Below the pieces are notes generated by a model that saw nothing but the letters and a program-made list of their open reading frames with translations, was not told the origin of the DNA and ran no database searches. Positions 36,505-49,390 of a DNA stretch of 64,000 nt are shown one piece after another. This stretch comes from Welwitschia mirabilis (Eukaryota > Gnetophyta > Gnetopsida > Welwitschiales): the NCBI GenBank assembly GCA_051453625.1, contig JBOZIK010000001.1:165111801-165175800 (forward strand). Direction: 5' to 3'. A program made the translations under genes and the position numbers. The number at the start of each line of letters is the position of its first letter. The stretch's first letter is position 1.

Positions 36505-38109
36505 TAATAGGGTTAGTGGTACTTAGCTAGACTAATTGTGACCTATCTTATTATATGCTAAGAATATTTGGATGTGCCCTTAGATAATAGGAGCTAGGAT
36601 TAGGATATTGTCTATATACTCACTTTCCTAACTATTAAACAATTCTTTAAACATTATCATTATGAAAAAGGAAAAATCTAAAAAGGAATAAATAATAATT
36701 AGCTACAAATAGAAAGATGAACAATGTTGTTTGATACTCTTGATAGTCTATCACCCTATGAGTTTTATATTACCTATAGTTGTGGTTTTAACAAAACCAT
36801 AAATTGGTATTTTTAAGGATGTGTATCATAGAATAAAGGAACCACTAACTACAAGAATAATATAATGCATTGAACTAGTTGGTAAGCTTATGCCAATGAT
36901 CCTTTTCTAATTAATAGAATTGTGAATGGAATATGAATGGAAAAAAAGAGATGGAAATTGATTCTACCTAACACTATAATGTAAATTATCTTCAGATGTA
37001 ATAAAAGCAAAACTAAGCTACTTAAACAATTCAATAAAATAGAAAAAAATCAAGAATATAAAAGAATCTAGCTATCGTGACTTGAGTAGTATAATAATAA
37101 GGAAACCTCAAAAGGATATCTTATGATAAAATAAAATTTTAATTATCTAAAAGATTGAAATTAAAGCTTTATTGCATTTAGATGATGATTACAAGTGAAT
37201 TATACTATAATTTCTTAAAACTTTTTTTTCATCGGATTCTTATTTCTTTTTCTAACCAACCCCTTTTTTAATGCAAAAAAGGGATTATAAATAATGGTTT
37301 ATAACGGAATTTTGGATAAGATGACAAAGGATTCTACATTAGAAATATAGAGTTTTAATTATACTTTTGGAATCCTTATCTTTGCATTGGTTTCGATAAT
37401 GATTCCTGAAATTTTGGCATAATTTGATTATGTCACATGCTTGTTGCCTGAGTGATAGTTGTGAAATAGCTCTTTTGATCATTATTACGTGATCATTGCT
37501 ATAAGTTATCATATCTATCACCAAGTGATATGTAGACTATTACTCAAAATAACTTAAACTTATCACTAAACTATCACAACATGATGGCATGGTTCCATTG
37601 GTCCTTATTAATCAATAATAAATGATGTATGACATCATCTTTACTATTAGTTACTAGGTGATAAATTTATTAAGGGGTTGTTGCCAAGTGCTATATTGAA
37701 ATCTCACTTTACTTATGTAGCTATTCATTTCCACATGCTTTAAGCCTAAACATGTTATCATTAGTTTATTACCTAGTAATAGAGATTACTTTTGTACTTT
37801 ATCACATTGCACAAGGTTTGGTCATCCTTCAATTGCATTGTAATAAGGATATATCAATTATAATTTTTTCAATAATACTTGAATATTCTTATTATAACTA
37901 TCACATTTGATCACAGGCCTATCACATAGTGATGGACCTAGCGATAAGATAAATATCATTCATTCTAACACATTTTATTATTTTAGCGTCTTAAACATGT
38001 TACTTTACAAATTAAGCCATTTCAATCCAATTTGTAGTAAATTCCAATATAAATAATAATAAAGTATGTGAAAATTTTATAATAAGAGATGGATTTTTAA
38101 TGTTCATCA
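36505..38109 (-). repeat. Gyp2 5' LTR
   Basis: 1605 bp, plus-strand TAATAGGG...GTTCATCA (first dinucleotide decayed from TG). Aligns with 20995-22822. Confidence 0.92.
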
Positions 38110-38114
38110 AAGCT
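38110..38114. repeat. Gyp2 target site duplication, right
   Basis: AAGCT, one transition from GAGCT at 20990-20994. Confidence 0.85.
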
Positions 38115-40060
38115 ATGAAAGAATAAGATACCTAATATATCATATTTCAAAATATTTAAAAGCAAATGCTGCATATTAAAGAATGCTAAAAGTATTAAGA
38201 AATTTGAAGCAAATTAATGGAAGGCATCTTTATCAATTACTAAGAAATAAGTAAGGCTTACAAAGTATTCAACTCAAGCTTAAGTAGAGTGGAAGAATGT
38301 CTTCATGTAAAGATTGATGAAGGAGGAAGAAAAAGGCTACAGAAGAAGATGAAGAAGTAGATTTAATTACAGAAAGAATAAATTCCAGCACTCAAACCTC
38401 TACTTATGCCTCCTTTAGTCTTCCTTCCTTACTTAAGCAGTCAACCATCTTTTGTTCTCAATAAAAATTCAAGAACATCATTATACCTGAAGATCCATCA
38501 ATCAACTCCATTATAGATGATGTTTTTGATAAGCTAGAACTAAGAATATTAATACATGAAAATGTGTGTTTTTATCTTTATCATAGAACTCAAGAACTTT
38601 CAAGAAGAAGAAAATGATGAAAATTGGATGAATACTATGCAAGAAGAGCTAAATTAATTTAAGATAAATGAAGTTTAAAATTTATTTCTAGATCTAAGAA
38701 TCATAATATAAGTAGAACTACATGGGTCCTTAAGGTAAAAAACTAAATAAAACTATAAATTTATAAGAAATAGAGTAAGATTAGTAGTTCAAGGATATTT
38801 CCAAATGGAAGGTATGATTTTGAGAAAATATTTGATCCAATAGTTAGATTAGAATATAGTAGAAATTTTCTTATATTATCTTATTTTTGTAACTTTAAAA
38901 TTTATCAAATGTATCTGAAAAGTGCCTTTTTTTAATATAACACTAAATGAATTAGTTTGTATATAATAACGTTCTCATCTTAAAGATCCATATTTTTCTT
39001 AACCAGTTCTACATGTTGAAGAAGGTTTTCTACGGAGTGAAGCAAGATTTTTGAGAATGATATGAACAACATACTTCTTTTCATTTTAAAAATAATTTTG
39101 TTAAAGGTAAGATATATAAAACCTAATTTCTAAAGAAAACTAAGTTATATTTGCCCTTAGTTTAAATTTATGTTAATGATACCATTTGTGGCTCTACTTT
39201 AAGCTTCATGTCTTAAGAACCTGATATACTAATGGCTAATCACTTTGAAATAATCTAATCTAAATGAGATTTAAATGTGTTTTGGCTTGAAACTTAAGAA
39301 AAAAGATGATGGAGTTTTCATATTATAAAAAAAATATTTGTGAGTGATATAGTTAGAAAGTTTGGAATGAAGCATAACAAATTCATTTCTACACTAATAT
39401 TCACTAATGATACTAATGAGAAGGAAAAGGATGTGGATATAAATATGTATTAAAAAATGAGTAGAAGCATTATCTATCTTAGTGCAAATAGGTCAGATGT
39501 TACTTTTGATATTAGACTATGTACTAGGTATCAATCTAAACCAAAAGAATTTCATTTAAAGTATATTAAGATGATCTTAAATTATGTAAATTCTACATTA
39601 AACTATGACATATAGTTTTTTGGATAATTATTTTTGCATTTATATACTTTCTGAAATGTTAATTTGTGTAGTTCTAGATATGATAGAAAGAGTTCTAATG
39701 GTTATTATTCTTGTTATAATTATGTCTTATAAGTTAAGATAGTAAAAATCAAATCTATTACCCTTCTTATTACTAAATATGAGTATGTAGAAAGTTTTAA
39801 TTATATTACTTAGGCCTTTTAATCCATCTTTATTAAAAGACTTAGATATCTGTGAGTATGGTACAACTATCTTTTGTGATAAACATATGAAATCAATATC
39901 TTTAAAAATATTTTCTTCACTCTTAAATCAAACACATTAATATCCAACATCACTTTATTAGGGATCATGTAAAAAGAAAGGACATTAATGTTAAGTATGT
40001 ATCAACTAAATAATAGTTTGTAAATATCTTCATAAAATCTCTTTGCTGAGATGTATTTGT
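38115..40060 (+). pseudogene. Copia B integrase end, RT and RNase H, broken
   Basis: Plus strand, continuing 20920-20994. The join reads YEL, stop, KNKIPNISYFKIF, the end of a copia integrase (the stop replaces a usual Trp). EGIFINY and SKAYKVFN with RVEECLHVKIDEGG follow at 38210-38330. RT: NWMNTMQEELN near 38620, VRLVVQGY near 38790, then IYVNDTICGST near 39160 where the YVDD motif has become YVND. RNase H: RSIIYLSANRSDV near 39450 and a decayed DIFTKPL-like end near 40030. Frames are broken by stops and shifts. Confidence 0.88.
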
Positions 40061-40175
40061 ATTATTATGTAAACCTTTTAATCTTAACCTTTGTTATTGA
40101 TTTATTACACCTCTTAATCAATATTTTTGAGACTAAAATTTATACCCCTCTATCTTATTGAAGATTGGTAATATA

Positions 40176-40235
<60 letters not shown>

Positions 40236-40740
40236 TTCATCTAATCTCTNNNNNNNNNNNNNNNNNNNNNNNNNNNNNNNNNNNNNNNNNNNNNNNNNNN
40301 NNNNNNNNNNNNNNNNNNNNNNNNNNNNNNNNNNNNNNNNNNNNNNNNNATATTAAATTCATCTAATCTCTTTTAATTTTTGACTAGTTGATTATCTACC
40401 TAACTAATCAACTCTTCATTGTCCTTGTTGTCTGGAATAAAGTCCCTTCTAGTTGACTACTAGCATTTTTCTTAGGTTTTCATCTAGTCAACGTCTTATG
40501 CCTTTTTGGTTAACTAGCCCTTACTTGATTTAGGATATTTTTCTTAGATGATTGACAAGTATTATTAGAAGGTTAACCACTTATTCTAGAAAATCCTCAT
40601 TTTTCTTTATAATGATCAATCATCTATCCCTAGGGGTTAACCACTCACTATTTAAATATCCTACTACTATAAATGAGTGGCTAGGATTCCTCTGTTTTGA
40701 CCCTTTCCAAGTTCTTCTATCATGTATTCTTGCTTTTTTC
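40060..40740 (+). repeat. LTR-like tail of copia B
   Basis: Non-coding, after the RNase H end of B. Contains a (CT)n(TA)n microsatellite at 40177-40230, a 100-N gap (40250-40349) with ATTAAATTCATCTAATCTCT on both sides, and many AGTCGACT-derived words (AGTTGACT at 40451-40458, AGTCAACG at 40486). CTATAAATGAG near 40670 could be a TATA element. Likely a 3' LTR; no second copy was found to prove it. Confidence 0.45.
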
Positions 40741-40744
40741 CTTT

Positions 40745-43240
40745 TTGAATATCATATAAAAAGGAGATAATCGCTAAGTACAGAGTCACTGATGTAATGT
40801 GTACCTTTTCCTTCTTAATCACTATCATCATTGCTATCATGAGAAGTGAATGTCTGAATGATATAAGATGATGAAGATTGGGTGACAGTGTGTGATGATT
40901 TTTAGAAGACCACTAAGAAGTTTCACTAGGGCCTTCATATGCCTATTTCCTCATACATGAGTATGTCTAAGGGGTAATGAAAGTCCTAAAGAAGCTAGTA
41001 ATCATGGTCTCAACAAAGGATGATGGTGGTATTATGGTAAGAGATGGTACATGAATAGGCTCTATGTAAGAAGCCAATGGATATGGTGTGTGTGGCAATG
41101 ATAAGGAATAAGGAGATGATGCTGGTTGTGTAGAATGATGAATAGGAAGTTTACAAAATGGTCTACGAAAGATAAGGGACTGAATGTTAGAGATCTTTGA
41201 CTCTACCTACTTCTCCCGCTATGATGGACCTAGAGCCTAATGCTTTCCTTGCATATATACCTATGTGGGAGCTTGGAGCTCTCTTATACTTGTGCCTCAT
41301 CTTCTAAAGAATCTAAAGAATCACTATCTACTAATCATTTTAAGTCATAGCTTCTTCCTAATGGAGCTAGTGCTTTTTCTTCCTCTAATTTATTCCTTGA
41401 GTCTGTTTAAGTGGGAGTCCCCATGGATTCCCAACTATCTGCTAATGCTTCACCTTCACTGGCTATAGATATGTGATTTTTAAGTCTCAACAAATTACAA
41501 CCTATCTTTTCAACCATTTTTATAATTTCTTTTAATCCCTTCTTAATGGATGATAAAGTGTGAGAAGCTATGGAGTATGATATTTAAAACTGTGATCTGG
41601 ATGGCCTTCTGCTTATGCCCTTACTAGATGTCATTGGTACATACTTTTTCACTAAATTCTAGTAGAGGATTTTTTGGATGAATAAGGTTTACTTATAGTA
41701 CCAATATACTGGAACTATTGAGAGTAAAACTAATTAAACAAGGGTAATTCAAAGTCTGATCCTTTCAAAATAAATAAATAATATTCATGCACAAAATATT
41801 CCCANNNNNNNNNNNNNNNNNNNNNNNNNNNNNNNNNNNNNNNNNNNNNNNNNNNNNNNNNNNNNNNNNNNNNNNNNNNNNNNNNNNNNNNNNNNNNNNN
41901 NNNNGGTTACATAGAGTGACAAACAGGTAGCTTGTGACGTGGATTGTAGAAGATAAGAGGTTAAATGTTTGACATCTCTGATTCTATCTCCTAGTGCCCG
42001 TATGATGGACCTAGAGCTTGTTGCTCCTCCTAAGCCTATACCTATATGAAAGCCTAGTACTCCTCCTATACATATGCCTTGTCTTCTAAAGACTCTGAAG
42101 AACTGTTATCTACTACTCTCCCTAAGTCATTGCCTATGCCTTATGGAGCTAAAGTTGCCTCTTCTTCTAATTAGTCCTTTATGTTTATCCATGTAGGAAT
42201 CCCCATGAATTCCCAACTGCCTGCTGGTGCTTTACCTTTGCTGGCTGTGAACTTGTGCTTTCTCAACCTCAATAAATTATGGCTTGTTTTTCTAACCATC
42301 TTCATAATTACTTTTAATCCATTCTTAACAGATCACAAACTATTAGACGCTATGGAGTATGATCTCTAGAATTGTGATCTAAATGATTATCTACTTATAC
42401 CCTTACTAGGTACCACTGGTACTTACTATTTTTTACTAAATTCAACCACAAGTTTCTTCGGATGGATGATGTCTACCTATAGTATTGATGTGTTGGTACT
42501 GTTGATAATTAAGCTAATTAAACAAGGGTGGTCCAAATTCTAACCCTTCTAAAACAAAGTAATAATATCTATTTATAGTTTAAATCCTAAATCTATCTTT
42601 AAGCTAGTAAGAAGACAGAACACAAAGAAAGTCTACATGGGATTGTAGTAACTATAGTTACCATCCCTAATTAGAATGCTATAAAATATAATCAAACTAA
42701 GTATGGATACATCTAGAATAATGTCTTTACATTTTATGTATTTATAAAAAATCATCTTAGAGTGTTCAAACAAAATATTACTCATACAATACTATGAAAC
42801 ACTGACAAAATGTGATATGAAGATGTCTTTAAATGAATGTACATATAGCTATGGGAGCTTATAATCATCAATTTTGGAAACAGAGTTTGAAAACTTGAAG
42901 TAAGATATAGTGGAATACCTCTAACTTGTGTTATAAATGCCTCTATGTTGTCATTAATTTTATGAATGTTTGCATAAAATTCTCTTACCATTAGGCCTAG
43001 AATACCCTAATCCAACTACATTACCATGTCCATTTTATCTAAGAGAAGTATTATAAAATCCAATCTTTCCTCTATTTCTAGAAGCCAAGTGTTCTTTTTA
43101 CAATTATTGAGTTTCTTATCTAGGTCTTATACAATTTTGAAGCTACCTCATGGTTAAACCGAGGCTCATATTAAGGTCTCTATGACTTTGTTACTTGTTC
43201 CTTTCCTCTTGAGGTACTAGTGGACTTTCTTCTAATCATT
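40745..43240 (-). pseudogene. Env-like ORF of element C, broken
   Basis: Minus strand. The start near 43240 reads RRKSTSTSRGKE, followed by RFNHEVASKLYKT and, at 42782-42991, MVREFYANIHKINDNIEAF and VRGIPLYLTSSF. The VREFYAN...VRG pattern is the core of the plant retrotransposon env-like or transposon-associated protein found after RT in Sireviruses. The C-terminal part (41110-41804) is repeated at 41905-42545 across a 100-N gap. No function is established for this protein class; an envelope role is only suggested by position. Confidence 0.7.
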
Positions 43241-43849
43241 TTTTAAAAATTATATAGAAATATAAAGATACATCAACTAAAATATAAAAGAATCACTAAA
43301 GATTCACACCTATGAGAAACATGGAATCTGCTTCTACTTTTGTAAATATTTCTACCAAATTCAAGACATCTTTATAAAGAAATTTGAGAAACAAACCTAA
43401 GAAGTACTTTAAGAGGAGCACCTCTTAAGTGAAGGATTAAAAATAAGATATGATGTCCTCTTTTATGATTAAAAAGGTTAAAACCATAGTGTTTTGACAT
43501 GATTCTAATTTTTGTAACAATACTTGAAAGATGTTTACCTATTGAAAGACATTTAAAATGTGAAAAGTAGATGTCTACTCCATGAGAGACATCCACTATT
43601 AAGAATTTTACAAATGATTTTTCATACTATAAAGATGTCTCTTTGATAGATATCTACAAAACTAAAGATGTCTATCCTGAAAAATATAGAGACTTCAAAA
43701 TATTCTATGACTACTATTAAGTTAAAGATATCACTTTGAAAAAGTAGAGTAACATGCACAAAATTTAACCTTTTTAACATATAACTATAATCTCAACTAA
43801 GTATAATCATAAGGTGGAGTTCAGACTTGAATGATATTACTTGAATACT

Positions 43850-45300
43850 TACTTAATAGGGCAAGGCCCAATTCCCCGGTTTTTGTACCATTTTACAAGT
43901 CTTTCACTACTTAATGGTTTTGTGAGGAAACTGATAAGTTGATTATAAGTACTGATATATTCCACATGATGTCCTTGTTTTGAATGTGCTCTATGAGAAA
44001 GTGATGCTTGATCTAATGTGCTTGATTCTTAAATGTTGTATTAGATCCTTTAAGATGTTGATGGTCCAAAATATTTTAACATTTGATTCATCCAAAGTAG
44101 CTATGCATAGCTACTTCCAACAAAAATTTATTTAGCCTTAGCATTTTATAAACTAGTTGAGTTTTGTTTTTTGATATTTCAAGAAATTAAACATTGTCCA
44201 AGTAAGAAGTAGGTTCCACTTGTGCTTCTTCTATCATCTTTACATCTTGTTCAATTTGCATCACAATATCCAAGTAGATCAAGGAAAGATTCTTTTGAGC
44301 ATTAAAGACCCTAATTAGTAGTATGTTTAAATAATGAAAAATTCATTTAATATCTGTAAGATGTAATGCTCTAGGATCACATGATAACAAGTACAAATTC
44401 CTACAATCAATATAACACTATCACTAAGATACAATAGACTACTAACCATACCTCTATATAGCTTTTGATTAATCTTCTTATAATTCTCATCTTTGTCTAC
44501 TTTCATGCTTTGATTCATTCAAATATATTTGGATTTGTAATTCTACAAATCATATTTGACTAGAAAATTTTTGATATATTTAGTTCAGGAAATAAAAGTA
44601 CTTTGTTTATGTTGCATAACTTATAGTTCCAAGAAGTTACTTATTTCTTCCATGAGACTCATTCCAAACTTATATTATATTATCTTGGTAAACTTATTAT
44701 ATAATAATTCATTAGTAACTCTAAAAATAATGTCATCTACATATATTTGAACAATAGTAGAATCTTTCCCATCTCTTTTAACAAATTCAGTTACATTTGA
44801 TGTAACTCTTTTGAAACCGTTTTTAGTAAGATGACTTGATAATTTCTCATATCAAGCTCTAGGTACTTGTTGGAGGCCANNNNNNNNNNTAAAGGGTCTT
44901 CTTCAATTTGTAAGTATGATCTGATTTATGAGAATTTGTAAAACTTTTCAGTTACTTAACATACATATATTTGTGAAGAATTCCATTTAAAAAGGCACTC
45001 TTAACATCCATTTGGTAGAGTTTGAATTCTTTAATATAAGTAAAGGCTAAAAGAATTCTTATTAATTCCATGCACACTATTAGTGCAAAGATCTATTTAA
45101 AGTCAATGCATTCTTATTGATTGTATTCTTTGGCTACCAATCTTGCTTTATTTTTAATCACACTACCAAACCCACTTAGTACCAATAACAGGTCTATTGA
45201 ATGGTCTTAAAGTGAGTTCTCAAACATTACACCTTTCTAATTAATTAAGCTCTTCTTACATTGTAAGCATCCAATGTTTATAATTCTTAGCTTCTGGGTT
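43850..45300 (-). pseudogene. Element C RT and RNase H, YVDD kept
   Basis: Minus strand. IVQIYVDDIIF at 44726-44750 has both catalytic Asp codons (YVDD at 44732-44743). The following segment has FGMSLMEEISNFL. RNase H: KINQKLYRGMVSSLLYLSDS at 44400-44500, then a decayed end near 43860. A 10-N gap lies at 44880-44889. Several stops. Confidence 0.88.
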
Positions 45301-45599
45301 CAACCTATGAAATATAAGCTATAAAAGCATAAAATTCCTTATATGACTTCTAGATTAAATACCACTAGAAGGACTACTATTATGTTGCTAGTAAAGTAAC
45401 TTCTTTTTATTCGAATTATGTTTGAAGGGTTTTTTGTATCTGTATCTTTTTCTTTCACCTCCTCACTATTTGATGGAACTTGAAGATGGTTATTTGTGTA
45501 TAAATGTAATTATCTTTTACATATATAGAATTTAATATCACTTATTTTAACATTTATAGTTTCCTCCATTACATGAGTTCTATTATTGAACACTCAATA

Positions 45600-46300
45600 G
45601 GTTTTAATAATCATGAAATATTTTAGAAAAATTCCATCATCAACTTTGGAATCAGACTTTTTAATTTATCTTTTTCATTTAAAATAAAACAATTTAATCT
45701 AAATATATGAAAATAACTTATAGATGGCTTCTTACTATATCATATCTCATATAAAGTTTTAGAAGTAAACTATCTTACCAGAGCTTAATTTGAAATGTAG
45801 CATGTTGTGTTAATGGATTTTGTTCAAAAATGAAAAGACACTTATTTATCATGCATCATTATTTTGGCCATTTTATTAAGTGATTTATTATTTATTTCAA
45901 CCACTCCATTTTGGCAAGGATTTATTATTACAGAGACTTAATGAAGAATAACAAATTATTCAAAAAAATATTTAAAACTTGCATTTTTAAATTTCATATT
46001 ATTTTTACTTCATATCTTCTCAATCTTATACCCTCTTTGATTTTGTAACCTAACACACAACTTAGAGAAAATATTAAATGCCTCATCCTTATATGCAAGG
46101 AATGATACCCATGTAAAATGAAAGTAATCATCTATAATAGTTAAATAGTACCTTCTTTATCAAGACTTTTTATAGAAGAAGGACCAACAATGTTAAGATG
46201 TGAAAGATCTAAAGGGAATTTAGTTGTAATAGTATTTTTCTTACCAAATCTTACCCTTATATGCTTTCTTTTCTAGCATGCTTCATAAAATTAATTATCA
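45600..46300 (-). pseudogene. Element C integrase, broken
   Basis: Minus strand. CQNGVVEINNKSL near 45900 (usual QNGVVERKN), then CYISN near 45800, and KKPSISYFHIF with LNCFILNEKDK near 45700. The same C-terminal block is seen in copia B, which supports both calls. The DDE residues upstream cannot all be placed. Confidence 0.82.
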
Positions 46301-46319
46301 ATGCTTTTCAACTTAGAAA

Positions 46320-46800
46320 GTTCTCTTAGTATTTCTTTTATGGACAAGATTTTAAGCAAGTTCTTTTTTACATGTCCAAGCTTTTTGTGTCATAGACCCA
46401 TTTCACCTGTTGTAATTAATAAAAACTTGATTCCCTTATTACAAATATCTTTAAGAGTAATGATATAAACATTTGACTTTCTAATACTAGGAAATAGAAC
46501 TTTGAATAAGATATATTCTTTAATCATAATCATCTTTTGTAAAAGTAATAGAAAAATTTGCATCACATAATTGACTAACACTTAAAAGATTATGTTCTAA
46601 ACCTTCTACAAAGAATACATATTTTATCTCTTGTAGATTACCTCCTCTAATGGTTTCAATACCTTTAATAGATGCTTCTTTATTATCTTCAAAGGTTACA
46701 ACTCTTTTGTCTTTTTTCACCAAAGTAGTCAAATTGGATTTGTCTCCAATCATATGCCTTAAACATCCATTGTAAATGTACTAGACATGCTTCTTCACTA
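46320..46800 (-). pseudogene. Element C protease and GAG-pre-integrase
   Basis: Minus strand. At 46640-46800 the frame reads YIYNGCLRHMIGDKSNLTTL; the copia protease start is recognisable but the catalytic Asp is Tyr. VKKDKRVVTFEDNKE follows, then a HNLLSVSQLCDANF block at 46560-46600 that marks GAG-pre-integrase. Two overlapping open frames (46390-46581 and 46520-46753) show a frameshift. Confidence 0.85.
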
Positions 46801-46834
46801 CTCTTAGTGTAATCTGGGATAAAAGTATTGGTTT

Positions 46835-47160
46835 TTATTTTGGAATCCATAATGTTTTTGGTTTACTCTTCACAAAATGTTGTACCATACTTCTAAGCCT
46901 TTTGGATTTGTTAATGTAATATCTGTTTTTGAATTTCTTTGGATGATTAAAGTGATAATAACCTTCTTTATAGTAATGGTAATAAATAATATTATTTGTA
47001 AACCCTAAATTCTCATATATTGGTTTGTAATTCCATTTGTTAAACAAACAGGCTGAATTGCTAATGGAGAATTTATTGTGATTTAAATCACTTTTGTCAT
47101 TTAAGTTTTTATGTTGTACAATCATGATATTTAATGTCTTCTTTCCCTAGGTAAACTTCT
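46835..47160 (-). pseudogene. Element C gag-protease linker
   Basis: 96-codon open frame on the minus strand, ending ...SKPKTLWIPK, a conserved end of this linker in Sirevirus-type copia. It contains a His/Tyr/Cys cluster (FNHPKKFKNRYY) that may derive from a second zinc knuckle. It is cut at 47199 by the 3' LTR of element D. Confidence 0.75.
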
Positions 47161-47199
47161 CATTGATTTTATTTAAGTTCAACAATCCATATCTTACTT

Positions 47200-48840
47200 T
47201 GAGGATTATTGAACTTAGAAGAAAGAGGTGAATTATTTATACCAAATAAAAATTTTACCAATAATAAATTAAAAAATAGTAGAATAAACATCTTAATAAG
47301 ATAATGTCATTTCTCAACTTAGGTATGTTTACACATATAGGATAGCTTTCTCATACCTTTGGATATTCTTGATTAATAAAGAATAGTGGTTTGGGCTCAC
47401 CACCAATCTTACAATAATATGAGAGTCTTCTTGCAAGATGACACTCTCTTCCCCTCAAGAAAACCAATAATGTATTCATAGATACAATCATAATATAAGA
47501 TGCTTCTCGTAAGAAAGCAAACTCTTCCCCCTAGGGAAAACTAGTACCATGCTCTTAGGCACAATTATAATATGAGATGCTCCTTGTAAGGTAGTAAACT
47601 CTTTCTTTTAGGGAAACCAAAAATGTACATACAAGTATTACCACAGTTTAAGATGCTTCTTTTAAGGAAGCAACCTCTTCCACTTAGGTGAAAACAACAA
47701 TGTAATAACATAGGTGCTCATAGGCACTTTACCAAGTACATCTATACAAGGATTGCCTTACAATAAGCAATTCTAGTAAGGGATCCTTGAGTTTTAATAT
47801 TACAAGAATGGACTTATAATAATATTCAAGGATAAAATAGTTTAACACTCTAAGATCGAATAAAAAAATAAAACAACAAGCTTAAATGATAAGACTTTGA
47901 AAAAAGCTTGAGTTTCCTATTATCATTGTCATCACAAGTATTACAAAATGATGCAACAATGTAGGATCCAAAAAAGAAATGATCTAGATACTAAAGTTTC
48001 TTTGTAAATTATAGCTTTGATTCTTTGTAAATAGTTCCAATGGCCCATATGTTTATTTCCTTTGTTTAAGGTTTATTTGTTATTGCCTTATATTCATTAG
48101 ATATATTCTATTGTCATGTTTCTATACCATTTGAGAGATGTAAAATATTTAACTTGAATAGTAGTAATTTAAACTTTATAACCACTATGCAATGGACATG
48201 AACATCTAGGCATTAGATATGCATATTCTATTTAATTTGACATGAAGATTGATCTAAGATATCTTTAAACTCATATATGTCTACTAACAGTCAGATATCT
48301 TCACCTAATAAACGTTTTGATCTAAAGTGACCAAAACTTAATGAAAATTGGATTGTATAATCTCTGGTTCTCTTGGTTATGGATCCATAAGGCAAAATAT
48401 AATATCTTTCCTAGAAAGTGAAATAATCATTAAAGTGAAAAATGACTTTGTTACCTATTCTAGTTTAGCATGGATATCTTGAAACATGTAGACATCTTTC
48501 ATCTGTGTTGGATCCATCTTTTAGTATAGTTGTATTTATTAAAATAATAATCTTTCACCCAATTTAAAAAATTAGTATATCATAGATATCTTTAATATGT
48601 ATACATATTAACCATAGACATCTCCAAGTTATAGATGTCTTCTCTATAGATATCTTCTATACTGTGGACTGTAATTAATTAATTTTACATTCTTAATTTT
48701 GAAATTTTCATGGGATATCATATTGAAGGTCTGATCTTGAATTATGCTATTTTATGATCTAGTGTTCTTTACATTAACCTATCTACACAATGAAATAAAA
48801 TATTTAATAGATGGAATCATTAAAACTAGACTTACCAATA
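47200..48840 (-). repeat. Element D 3' LTR (LTR-1)
   Basis: Plus-strand TGAGGATTATTGAAC...TACCAATA; aligns with LTR-2 (54380-55943) and LTR-3 (57432-58944). It holds many AGACGTCT-derived 8-mers (for example 48616-48655 has three in 40 bp). Confidence 0.9.
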
Positions 48841-48856
48841 ACATCCTCCTTTTTGA
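48841..48856 (-). other. Element D polypurine tract
   Basis: Minus-strand CAAAAAGGAGGATGT abuts LTR-1. This shows that LTR-1 is the 3' LTR of D and not the 5' LTR of C. Confidence 0.7.
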
Positions 48857-49390
48857 TGATGTACAATACTTAGCAAATCTTGTTAGTATAATCATATTTA
48901 ATTAATTAAACTTGAGATATTCATATTTAAGCATATAAGCATAATGATATTTTGCATTTATATTAAAAGATCATGATTTTAACTAGTTAAAAAAAGATGT
49001 AGAGATTATAAGAAAGAGACCTTAGCATTGAGTAATTTCATTCATGAAAGATAACAACTAAGTAAGAAAAAATGTGCTCATGGTAATGTGATAATAACAA
49101 AATCAAAGCACAACATTAAGAGTGTGCTAATTAATATATAATATTATAGATCATGAAAATGATCCAATAAAGAAAGTATTCTAACAACAAAGTGTGCCAA
49201 ATAACAACAATGGTGAAAATAACAAGACACAACAATGTGTTCTAAATAACCAAGAGTGATCATTAATGAATAATGATGTCACTCAAGGATCTAATCCATC
49301 ATCTCATAGTTAAATGCTTCATTCCTAATAGACATTTTCATGTTGAAAGCTAATTTGTCTAACTAATCTATCTTTACTTATTTTCCTTTT
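48857..49390. other. Element D spacer, no gene
   Basis: AT-rich stretch between the polypurine tract and the env-like ORF end. Contains runs such as AATAACAACAATGG; no frame seen. Confidence 0.5.

Larger units (their letters stand above)
20995..38109 (-). mobile_element. Gyp2: Athila/Tat-like Ty3/gypsy element
   Basis: Minus-strand element with both LTRs (TGAT...ATCA), a near-perfect target duplication, a tRNA-Asp-like primer site, a polypurine tract and gag-protease-RT-RNase H-integrase in order. It sits inside the integrase gene of copia B and so is younger than B. Its 17-kb span includes about 2.4 kb of N and a long region (22840-27400) after integrase. The RT catalytic motif is intact (FMDD), unlike Gyp1, but stops and frameshifts elsewhere make it inactive. 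Confidence 0.93.
40745..47199 (-). mobile_element. Element C: 3' half of a Sirevirus-like copia
   Basis: Minus strand, right to left: linker, protease, GAG-pre-integrase, integrase, RT, RNase H, env-like ORF. It has no LTR on the left and no gag on the right. The missing gag and 5' LTR are at 55944-58944 (element E), beyond element D. C and E together have each domain once, so they are one element split by D. The left end is cut at about 40745 against the B tail. Confidence 0.82.

Noticed and set aside
38110-38140. Reading the bases after Gyp2 as more chromovirus RT (AMKE, stop, DT)
   Set aside because: The copia frame through the same bases continues unbroken into PNISYFKIF and far beyond, so the short RT-like match is chance.
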